Assembly (NCBI GenBank): GCA_024695565.1
Contig: JAILHX010000021.1
Location: 1-39,724, forward strand
Origin: Saccharofermentans sp.
Lineage (GTDB): Bacteria; Bacillota_A; Clostridia; Saccharofermentanales; Saccharofermentanaceae
DNA length: 39,724 bases
Direction of reading: 5' to 3'
Shown: positions 33,272 through 39,724 of the stretch, in pieces
Layout: each line of letters starts with the position of its first letter
How positions within the stretch are numbered: the stretch's first letter is position 1
Notes under the pieces: generated by a model
The model's database searches: none
Seen by the model: only the letters and a program-made list of their open reading frames with translations
What the model was told of the DNA's origin: nothing
Position numbers and translations under genes: made by a program

Positions 33272-34792
33272 TCAGTTCTGAACAAGTTTTACTGTTGACA
33301 TATCCTGAACATACATCGGATATACGTGATATCCTTCAAGTCTGGTGGACACTGCGGTAATCGTTGTAGGATCCTGGATATATACCGAACATGCATCCTC
33401 AGTGAGTATTCCGAGCAACTGGTGATAGAGCTCAGTCCTGAGAGCGAGGTCTGAAGTCATGGGGATCTCTTCAAGGAGTCTGTCGACTTCTTCGTTGGAA
33501 TAGTTAATGAAGTTGCCGTCAGCTGTTGAAGCGTAACGTCCTACTACGTCAAAAGGAGCGTATGTACTTGTAAGGCAGATAACTGTTGCCTCATAGTTGC
33601 GGCCTGCATAGACTTCGTCGAGCCATGTTGCCCAGTCTACCTGCTTGATCTCCATGTTGATTCCGACAGCCTTGAGCTCTGAAGCAAGCTCAACAGCGGT
33701 GTTTACGTGGATCAGGTAAGAGGAAGGAACCGTGCATGTGATGTCGAAGCCGTTCTCATAACCTGCTTCTGCGAGAAGTGACTTAGCCTTCTCGATGTCC
33801 TGATCGTATGTGCCGTCGAGGGATGTATCGTAGTAGCTTCCCATTGCAGGGCTCATTGCCGTTGTAAGCTCAACGCCTGCACCGTCCATTGTTACGGAGA
33901 TGACATCTTTTCTGTTGATGGCATAGCTGATCGCCTGACGTACTCTTACGTCATTGAGAGGCTCAACTGCATTGTTCAGAGCGAAGATCTGGACCATGTT
34001 GGAACCGTTGGACAGAATGTTGTACTTGGCAGGATCGAGCTGGTCAGCACGGTCTGTTGTGAGGTAAGGGAAGATATCGATGCTTCCGTTGGCAAGCTCT
34101 GTGAGACCTGCGTCCATATCTGCGCAGACCTTGAATGTGACCTTGTCGAGATAAGGAAGACCGCTCTGCCAGTAGTTCTCATTCTTTACGAGGACAACGC
34201 TCTGGCCGGGCATGTAAGATTCGAACTTGAAGGGGCCTGTTCCGACAGGTGCCTTCTGGCAGTTGTCGTAGCCTTCGGGGATGATTCCTGTTGTGAAGTA
34301 GCTAAGAAGCTCGCAGTTGGATACTTCGAGTGTTACCTCAACGCGTCCGTCAGAAGTAACGGTAACGTCGCTTATGGGATCAAGCTCTGATACGAGAGCT
34401 GTGCCGTCCTGTGTATCAAGAAGGCCTGCTGCACGCTTGAGTGAATAAACGACATCGGCTGCATCGAGGTCAGAGCCGTCGTGGAACTTGACGCCTTCCC
34501 TGATCGTGAATGTATATACGGATGCATCTTCTGAGATCTCAACATCAGTTGCGAGACAGGGATTGAGATTGCCCTCGTAATCGAACTTGTAAAGACCTTC
34601 GTAGATGTTATAGATGATCTCTTCGTCACCTGCCGCAACTACTGTGTGCGGATCGAAAATGCCGGGTTCCTGAGTGATTCCGACAACGGCATAATTGTCG
34701 GCTGCGGTTTTTTTCGCGCATCCTGCAAGAGCAGATACCGCGACTGCTGCGGTTAAGGCGCAAACAATTGATTTTCTTATGTTACGGTGCAT
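33272..34792 (-). CDS. Peptide-binding lipoprotein of the ABC importer (SBP family 5)
   Basis: A 506-residue extracytoplasmic solute-binding protein. The signal peptide is lipoprotein type: MHRNIRK, hydrophobic core, LAGC with the lipidated Cys at 25. The body has the family-5 marks YNIYEGLYKFDYEGNLNPCL, YTFTIREGVKFHDGSDLDAADVVYSLKR and VRQAISYAINRKDVI. It should capture oligopeptides, dipeptides or nickel for the permeases. The frame stays open another 100 codons upstream, but that extension has no ribosome site, runs into the divergent gene and would hide the signal peptide; AGGAGGGG before 34792 fixes the start. First gene of the importer operon. Confidence 0.93.
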   Translation of the reverse strand: MHRNIRKSIVCALTAAVAVSALAGCAKKTAADNYAVVGITQEPGIFDPHTVVAAGDEEIIYNIYEGLYKFDYEGNLNPCLATDVEISEDASVYTFTIREGVKFHDGSDLDAADVVYSLKRAAGLLDTQDGTALVSELDPISDVTVTSDGRVEVTLEVSNCELLSYFTTGIIPEGYDNCQKAPVGTGPFKFESYMPGQSVVLVKNENYWQSGLPYLDKVTFKVCADMDAGLTELANGSIDIFPYLTTDRADQLDPAKYNILSNGSNMVQIFALNNAVEPLNDVRVRQAISYAINRKDVISVTMDGAGVELTTAMSPAMGSYYDTSLDGTYDQDIEKAKSLLAEAGYENGFDITCTVPSSYLIHVNTAVELASELKAVGINMEIKQVDWATWLDEVYAGRNYEATVICLTSTYAPFDVVGRYASTADGNFINYSNEEVDRLLEEIPMTSDLALRTELYHQLLGILTEDACSVYIQDPTTITAVSTRLEGYHVYPMYVQDMSTVKLVQN

Positions 34793-34819
34793 TTTGCCCC
34801 TCCTCAAAATAGTTAATTT

Positions 34820-34825
34820 ATTATA
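34820..34825 (-). promoter_or_regulatory. -10 box of the ABC importer operon
   Basis: TATAAT read on the minus strand, 28 bases upstream of the binding-protein ATG. The -35 is not clear. Confidence 0.4.
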
Positions 34826-34961
34826 GGGATGGCTGGCATCTTCACATATACGACAACGCTCACAAAAAGATATGCGGAAACAGTCTCTGTCTTTCCGAAA
34901 ATTCACTAAAAATTTATAAAATACTTTTGAAGAATAGATAATAATTTTTTGCACGCTGGTA

Positions 34962-35003
34962 TATAATAAGTTATATATTTTGCGTGCGTGTCTTTTCGCA
35001 CGC
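34962..35003 (+). promoter_or_regulatory. -10 box and 5'-leader hairpin of the coiled-coil gene
   Basis: TATAAT (34962-34967) would start the mRNA near 34974. A perfect 7-base stem, GCGTGCG (34982-34988) with CGCACGC (34997-35003), then forms within the first 30 bases of the leader, ending 21 bases before the ATG. A third copy of the word, GCACGC, lies just before the -10 (34951-34956). Confidence 0.45.
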
Positions 35004-35023
35004 TTATTTAGGAGAAACAAAAT

Positions 35024-36754
35024 ATGAAGAAGTGTCCGGTTTGCGGAGTAATGATGGGTGACAACGTTGCCCGTTGCTCGATGTGCAAATATGATTTCCA
35101 AAAAGCATCACTTGGTAACAACGAAGAAGCTGCAGCAGAGGCTAAGAAGGTCCTGATCCAGAAGGAACAGGATAACATCGCCCGTGCAGAAGCCAAGCGT
35201 TCCGAAGAAGAGAAGAGGATCATTGAGGCTTTGGATAAACTCAGGGCTGAGTATTCAGCACTTGAGCAGCAGTTCGAGAGTGAGAAGAGCAAGCTGGACA
35301 AGGAATTCACGGATTTCCAGAAGAAGAAGCTCGCTGAGCAGTCGGCATTAGAGAATACAGTTGAGACTATCAGAGAAGAAGTCATCGAGGCACGTGACAA
35401 GCGTGATGCTCTCCGTAAGGAAGCAAACGAGATGATGGCCAAGGCCAAGAAGGAATCACAGAAAGAGCACGATGACATGATCGCTGCTGCCAAGATCGAG
35501 CAGGAGAAGATCTACGAAGAGACCCAGAAGCAGACAGAACAGATCGCTGCCCAGGTCGAGAAGGAATATGCAGAAGCCATCGCCAAGAGAGACGAGATCA
35601 TCGCCCAGGCAAAAGAAGTCCAGGCAATGATGGACAACGCCAACAAGATCAAGGCTGAGAAGGAAAAAGAGATCAAGGAAGCCGAAGACAGGATCGTTAA
35701 GCTCGGTGAGGATTACGAGAAGGAAAGAGAGAGACTCGAAGAAGAGAACAAGAAGATCGCTGAGAAGCAGGCTGCTGAAGTCCTCAAGATGAAGCAGGAT
35801 GCAGAGCGTGACAGAGATATCGCCAATGCCGAGAAGGAGAAGCTCATCGCTGAGGCACAGGCTGAGAGAGATCAGATCGTAGCTCACCTCGAAGAGCGCA
35901 ACAAGCAGGCTCAGGCAGAACTTGATCTTATGACCGAGAAGGCTAAGGAAGTTATGGCTGAGGCTGAGGCTGCTGCCGTTAAGCGTGATGAGATCGCTGC
36001 CGAGATCGACAACTTCGAGAAGAGCGCACAGCTGCAGCAGAAGGAGCTCGACGACAACCTCAAGGCAGCCAGAGAAGAGCTTGCCGAAGCCGAGGACAGA
36101 AGATCCAAGGCTGAGGCTGAATACACACAGTATCAGGAAGAATCCACCAATATCCAGGATCAGATCAAGGGCCTCCAGTCTGAGCTCAAGGAAGCAAACA
36201 GCATCATCGCTGACTCCAAGAACGCTACAGTTCTTGCCGAGGCTGCAGCTCAGGAGATCGTTCTTAACGCTGAGAAGCGTGCAGTATTCCTTAAGCAGGC
36301 AGCTCTGAGCGAGAGCGAGAAGGGTCAGATGCTTGACCAGATCGAAGCTAAGGATAACGAGATTCAGGAATTAAACAATAAGATCAAGGAGACAGAGATG
36401 GAGAAGGCTGAGCTTGAGAAGAAGCTTGCTGCACTTGACGATGCAGTAGCAGATTTGGAGAAGAAGGTAAGGAATGGCGGCGGCGGAGCCGGCGGCCCGA
36501 TGGAATATTCGGTTGAGACTGTTGAACACAACAAGGCTTCCGAAGTTAACGTTGAAGCACTTACCAAGATCCTCAAGAAGAAGTCTGCAGAAGGCTGGAT
36601 CCTCGTATCAACGATTGATGATGACGGCGGTAAGCTCATCTCTTCAATGGGCAGCGGTTCAGAGACAACATCACTGTCATCCCTGGCTTCAAGTCCTTTC
36701 GAGAACAAGGAAGACAGACTGGTTCTTATCTTCGCAAGACCCGCTAAGCAGTAA
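35024..36754 (+). CDS. Zinc-ribbon, long coiled-coil and DUF4177 protein
   Basis: A 576-residue soluble protein in three parts: an N-terminal zinc ribbon (C4-x2-C7, C18-x2-C21), a coiled coil of about 450 residues (30-485) rich in Glu, Lys, Ala and Gln, and, after a Gly-rich hinge (GGGGAGG), a C-terminal DUF4177-like domain (493-576). That domain runs MEYSVETVE, then AEGWILVST, then LVLIFARPAK; DUF4177 usually occurs alone in very small proteins. The coil resembles cytoskeletal or SMC-like rods but has no ATPase. GGAG lies nine or so bases upstream of the ATG, and a terminator follows. Function unknown; a structural or scaffold role is inference. Confidence 0.85.
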   Translation: MKKCPVCGVMMGDNVARCSMCKYDFQKASLGNNEEAAAEAKKVLIQKEQDNIARAEAKRSEEEKRIIEALDKLRAEYSALEQQFESEKSKLDKEFTDFQKKKLAEQSALENTVETIREEVIEARDKRDALRKEANEMMAKAKKESQKEHDDMIAAAKIEQEKIYEETQKQTEQIAAQVEKEYAEAIAKRDEIIAQAKEVQAMMDNANKIKAEKEKEIKEAEDRIVKLGEDYEKERERLEEENKKIAEKQAAEVLKMKQDAERDRDIANAEKEKLIAEAQAERDQIVAHLEERNKQAQAELDLMTEKAKEVMAEAEAAAVKRDEIAAEIDNFEKSAQLQQKELDDNLKAAREELAEAEDRRSKAEAEYTQYQEESTNIQDQIKGLQSELKEANSIIADSKNATVLAEAAAQEIVLNAEKRAVFLKQAALSESEKGQMLDQIEAKDNEIQELNNKIKETEMEKAELEKKLAALDDAVADLEKKVRNGGGGAGGPMEYSVETVEHNKASEVNVEALTKILKKKSAEGWILVSTIDDDGGKLISSMGSGSETTSLSSLASSPFENKEDRLVLIFARPAKQ

Positions 36755-36782
36755 TAAACGATATTAAGTAAATCCTAAGGAG

Positions 36783-36824
36783 AATGTCTCATAAGCGGTT
36801 TTTCCGCTTGTGAGACATTTTTTT
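36783..36824 (+). terminator. Terminator after the coiled-coil gene
   Basis: AATGTCTCATAAGCGG (36783-36798) pairs with CCGCTTGTGAGACATT (36804-36819) around TTTTT, with a seven-T tail. The stem is shared with the terminator at 17791. Confidence 0.93.
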
Positions 36825-36870
36825 GTCTGGTTGGAAGATGAGGCAGTGTTTTTCGAGAACCTTGCTATCT

Positions 36871-36996
36871 CGTGATTCCTGCGTGATTCCTGAAAAATAC
36901 ACGAAAACAGGGTCATTTTGTGAATGTTTCAGGAATGATGAGCTTTTTACACCAAACCGTACACTTTTGAGGTCCAAAAAGGCTCAAAAAATGTAC
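36871..36996 (+). repeat. Intergenic direct and inverted short repeats
   Basis: CGTGATTCCTG occurs twice in exact tandem (36871-36881, 36882-36892) and once inverted with one change (36930-36940). GTACACTTTTGAG (36959-36971) then pairs with CTCAAAAAATGTAC (36983-36996). The 441-base gap 36755-37195 holds the terminator, these repeats and a promoter, and I see no gene in it. Confidence 0.7.
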
Positions 36997-37148
36997 AACG
37001 GCTTCCGCACGATCGTAAGTCTAGTACCCGCCGCACGCTTGTATCGGATTTATTGGGCTAAATGGCCTCGAAAACCAGGATTACAACTATGCACAAAAAA
37101 AGTTTTCGCCTCATAGATTTTTTTGTGGAATTAGCATACCGAATCTTA

Positions 37149-37154
37149 TATAAT
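37149..37154 (+). promoter_or_regulatory. -10 box of the EF-G-like gene
   Basis: A perfect TATAAT 42 bases before the ATG; the nearest -35-like word, TTGTGG at 37123, is at about 20-base spacing. Confidence 0.5.
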
Positions 37155-37195
37155 AGGAAAGTATTTATTTTTGACTTCGAAGGAGGAAATGACTG

Positions 37196-39271
37196 ATGGA
37201 AAATTATTCCGCAGACAAGATTCGCAACATCGCGTTGTTTGGCCACGTAGGTTCCGGCAAGACGACATTAGCTGAGGCTATTCTTTTTTATACCAAAGCT
37301 ATAAATCGTCAGGGACGCATTAATGACGGTAATACTACGCTTGACTACGATCCTGAGGAGATCAAGAGACAGATGTCAGTAGGCCTTTCTGTTGCCTGCT
37401 GCGAGTACAAGGGAAGCAAGATCAACATCATCGACACTCCAGGTGACTTCGACTTCCTGGGTGAGGAGATGAGCGGAATCAGAATCGCAGATTCCGGCGT
37501 TATCATGATCTCGGCTAAGGGCGGCACATCCGTCGGTTCCGAGAAGGCTATCAGATTATTAAACGGCAAGAAGGTTCCTTTCTTATTCTTCATGAACAGA
37601 ATGGATGAGCCAAATGCTGATTTCGAGGCAGTTGCTGCACGTATGATGGAGCGTTACGGACCTTCCGTCATCCCGCTCTCATTCCCTATCATGGAAGACG
37701 GCAAGATGACAGGCATCGTTGACGTTATGAACCGTAAGGCTTTCTCTATTGATAAGGCTACGGGTAAGTTTGTTGAATATCCTCTTCCTGAAGAGTACAA
37801 TGCACGCGTTGACGAACTCCAGGAGAAGGTTAATGAAGTAGTTGCAGAAGCAGATGATGCTCTGATGGAGAAGTACTTCGCAGGTGAGAAGTTCACTGAA
37901 GACGAGTTCCGTCACGGCGTACATGCAGGTTTCCGTGAAGGTAAGCTCCACCCGATCTACTGCGGTTCCGCTTACATGAACTGGGGTGTTGACTTCCTCC
38001 TCAACTGCATCTCCAAGGACACACCTCCGGCAGGCAAGAAGCCCGCTCTCGAGGCTACGCTTCCTGACGGCAGCACACAGATGGTAGGCTGCTCTATTGA
38101 CGATCCGCTCGTTGCATTCTGCTTCAAGACTATTTCTGACCCGTTCGTCGGTAAGATCAGTATCTTCAAGGTTAACGCAGGCACACTCCGCGCTAACACA
38201 ACAGTTTACAACGCAACCAAGGGTAAGGATGAGAGGATCGGCGGTCTGTTCTTCCTCAAGGGTAAGGAACAGATCACAACTGACTGCATCACGGCAGGCG
38301 ACATCGGCGCAGCTTCCAAGCTCGCTAACACAGACACCAACGATACGGTCTGCGACCGTGCACGTATCCTGGAGATGCCTAAGATCAAGTTCCCTCAGCC
38401 GTGCCTTTCCAAGTCTATCGTTCCTCTTAAGAAGGGCGACGAAGACAAGATCATCTCCGGCCTTACAAAGCTTGCTGACGAAGACCATTGCTTCTCAGTC
38501 GAGACCAACCCTGAGACAAAGCAGATGGTACTCTCCGGTATCGGTGACATGCAGCTCAAGGTTCTTGTAAGCCAGCTCAAAAATAAGTACAACGTAGAGT
38601 GCGAATTAGGCGAACCCAAGGTCCCTTACCGTGAAGCTATCCGCAAGAAGGTCAAGGTTCAGGGTAAGCATAAGAAGCAGTCCGGCGGTCACGGCCAGTA
38701 TGGTGACGTTTGGATCGAGTTCGAACCCAACCCCGAGACAGAAGATCTCGTATTCGAAGAGAAGGTATTCGGCGGTGCCGTACCTAAGAACTTCTTCCCT
38801 GCAGTTGAGAAGGGATTGCAGGAATCCATCAAGAAGGGTGTCCTCGCAGGCTATCCCGTAGTTAACCTCAAGGCTACACTGGTTGACGGTTCTTACCACG
38901 ACGTAGACTCTTCGGAAATGGCATTCAAGATTGCGGCTAACCTCGCATTCAAGGCCGGCATGACTCAGGGCAACCCCGTACTTCTTGAACCCATCAGCAA
39001 GGTTGAAGTACATATTCCTGAGGACAAGCAGGGCGACATCATGGGCGACCTCAACAAGAGACGCGGACGCATCATGGGAATCGACGCTGACGAACTCGGT
39101 TCTGTAGTTAATGCAGAAGTTCCTACGGCTGAGATGCTCGAGTATGCTACAGACCTTAAGTCGATGACTCAGGGCAGAGGCTGGTTTGCTATGTCTCACG
39201 AGCGTTATGAGGCAGCTCCTCCGGAAGTCGCAGAGAAGGTAATTGCGGCAAGCAATGTCGAGGAAGAGTAA
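37196..39271 (+). CDS. Elongation factor G paralogue (EF-G2-like)
   Basis: A 691-residue translational GTPase with all five EF-G domains. G-domain motifs are shifted from canonical EF-G: P-loop GHVGSGKT (16-23), DTPGDFDF at 80-87 where the catalytic His of DTPGHVDF is Asp, NRMD (134-137) for NKMD, and no RGITI switch I (IKRQMSVGLS instead). Domain IV retains the GGHGQYGDV loop. These changes mark an EF-G-like paralogue (EF-G2 group) rather than the main fusA. Its role, perhaps in ribosome recycling or under stress, is inference. AAGGAGG lies nine bases before the ATG. No ribosomal-protein genes are adjacent, which also argues against canonical fusA. Confidence 0.85.
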   Translation: MENYSADKIRNIALFGHVGSGKTTLAEAILFYTKAINRQGRINDGNTTLDYDPEEIKRQMSVGLSVACCEYKGSKINIIDTPGDFDFLGEEMSGIRIADSGVIMISAKGGTSVGSEKAIRLLNGKKVPFLFFMNRMDEPNADFEAVAARMMERYGPSVIPLSFPIMEDGKMTGIVDVMNRKAFSIDKATGKFVEYPLPEEYNARVDELQEKVNEVVAEADDALMEKYFAGEKFTEDEFRHGVHAGFREGKLHPIYCGSAYMNWGVDFLLNCISKDTPPAGKKPALEATLPDGSTQMVGCSIDDPLVAFCFKTISDPFVGKISIFKVNAGTLRANTTVYNATKGKDERIGGLFFLKGKEQITTDCITAGDIGAASKLANTDTNDTVCDRARILEMPKIKFPQPCLSKSIVPLKKGDEDKIISGLTKLADEDHCFSVETNPETKQMVLSGIGDMQLKVLVSQLKNKYNVECELGEPKVPYREAIRKKVKVQGKHKKQSGGHGQYGDVWIEFEPNPETEDLVFEEKVFGGAVPKNFFPAVEKGLQESIKKGVLAGYPVVNLKATLVDGSYHDVDSSEMAFKIAANLAFKAGMTQGNPVLLEPISKVEVHIPEDKQGDIMGDLNKRRGRIMGIDADELGSVVNAEVPTAEMLEYATDLKSMTQGRGWFAMSHERYEAAPPEVAEKVIAASNVEEE

Positions 39272-39326
39272 CAAATCCAAAAGCGTTAAGAAAAACACAC
39301 TTTTGATACATAAACAGGCGATAATG

Positions 39327-39370
39327 GGTGGCAGTTAGTATGGACTAACTGCCACCTTGCAAAGTAAAAT
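39327..39370 (+). promoter_or_regulatory. Perfect 13-base inverted repeat overlapping a possible promoter
   Basis: GGTGGCAGTTAGT (39327-39339) and ACTAACTGCCACC (39344-39356) are perfectly complementary around ATGG. No T tract follows, so it is a poor terminator. A TGGACT (39341-39346) plus TAAAAT (39365-39370) pair at 18-base spacing would put the -35 inside the palindrome, suggesting an operator for the following gene. Either role is possible. Confidence 0.5.
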
Positions 39371-39410
39371 CTACAAGTTGGAATATTCCCAAAAGAGGCA
39401 GGAGGTTTTT

Positions 39411-39724
39411 ATGGCAAAATTACAAGAAGCTGCTGTCGCTCAGATTACGGAGATCTGTGATCGTCACAAGGACGATAAGACTCCTTTGATGATGATCCTG
39501 AGTGACATTCAGAATGAGTACGGATACATTCCGCTCGAGGTTCAGGAATTAGTTTCCCAAAAGACAGGTATTTCGGTAGCAGAGATCTATGGAGTTGTTA
39601 CATTCTACTCATTCTTTTCTCTTACTCCGAAGGGAAAGTACGTTGTAGGCTGCTGCCTTGGTACAGCTTGCTACGTTAAGGGCGCTCAGAACGTTATCGA
39701 TAAGTTCCAGGAGCTCTTAGGCAT
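39411..39724 (+). CDS. NuoE/HndA/HydC-like [2Fe-2S] subunit, N-terminal part
   Basis: The first 104 codons of a gene cut by the window end. The protein begins with a helical domain (LMMILSDIQNEYGYIPLEVQELVSQ) and continues into GVVTFYSFFSLTPKGKY and GCCLGTACYVKGA, the signature of the thioredoxin-like [2Fe-2S] 24-kDa subunit of complex I and of electron-bifurcating hydrogenases. The first Cys pair is present; the second lies beyond the window. In a fermenting anaerobe, the bifurcating hydrogenase (HydABC/Hnd) is the likelier complex, but the next genes are needed to decide. AGGAGG lies about six bases before the ATG. Confidence 0.9.
   Translation, partial: MAKLQEAAVAQITEICDRHKDDKTPLMMILSDIQNEYGYIPLEVQELVSQKTGISVAEIYGVVTFYSFFSLTPKGKYVVGCCLGTACYVKGAQNVIDKFQELLG

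Noticed and set aside
34793..35101. Upstream extension of the peptide-binding protein frame
   Set aside because: It lacks a ribosome site, overlaps the divergent coiled-coil gene and would bury the lipoprotein signal peptide; AGGAGGGG defines the start at 34792.
36823..37116. A 97-codon plus-strand ORF in the gap before the EF-G-like gene
   Set aside because: It starts within the terminator T tract and crosses short repeats; no ribosome site or recognisable domain.

Overview
The window looks like a chromosomal stretch of a low-to-mid GC Firmicute, most likely a Clostridia-class anaerobe. The evidence is strong AGGAGG ribosome binding sites, a ctsR-mcsA-mcsB-clpC heat-shock operon, an NfnAB-type electron-bifurcating transhydrogenase, a pyrophosphate-dependent phosphofructokinase end, and the start of an NuoE/HndA-type subunit. 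The genus is not identifiable from sequence alone. I see no rRNA, tRNA, insertion sequence, phage gene or CRISPR array.

Layout. 1-268: end of PPi-dependent phosphofructokinase. 428-2799: a zinc-ribbon membrane protein, a six-span membrane protein and a D-lyxose isomerase. 2939-7271: a co-directional cluster of anchored GH25 lysozyme, membrane GGDEF protein with a degenerate GGDTF motif, HdeD-like membrane protein and metallo-beta-lactamase-fold protein. 7328-8812: a DUF1846 protein. 8968-15329: the CtsR regulon operon with a textbook promoter and a CtsR operator array, followed by an acyltransferase with a zinc ribbon. 15535-17484: a single-polypeptide phosphoglycerate kinase/triosephosphate isomerase. 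17888-20370: a TIR-domain membrane protein preceded by an overlapping 17-codon upstream ORF. 20376-22915 (minus): nfnA-nfnB plus a small membrane protein. 23106-24829: a YugP-like metalloprotease and an alpha/beta hydrolase. 24826-27117 (minus): a divergent GH31 protein. 27226-29621: cca and a solitary type IV pilin-like protein. 29734-34792 (minus): a complete oligopeptide-type ABC importer. 35024-36754: a zinc ribbon/coiled-coil/DUF4177 protein. 37196-39271: an EF-G paralogue. 39411-end: start of a bifurcating hydrogenase or NADH dehydrogenase subunit.

The glycolytic genes (PPi-PFK, PGK-TIM) and the electron-bifurcating genes (NfnAB, HndA-like) fit a fermentative anaerobe that saves ATP and balances NADH, NADPH and ferredoxin. 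The most notable observations are: (1) an McsB arginine-kinase homologue that lacks nearly all recognisable catalytic residues yet sits in an intact ctsR operon; (2) an in-frame PGK-TIM fusion; (3) several genes with an extended -10 box so close to the ATG that their mRNAs should be leaderless, including a leaderless uORF coupled by ATGA to a TIR protein; (4) intergenic islands in which a short locus-specific word is repeated in alternating orientation; (5) an unusual zinc ribbon/coiled-coil/DUF4177 architecture.
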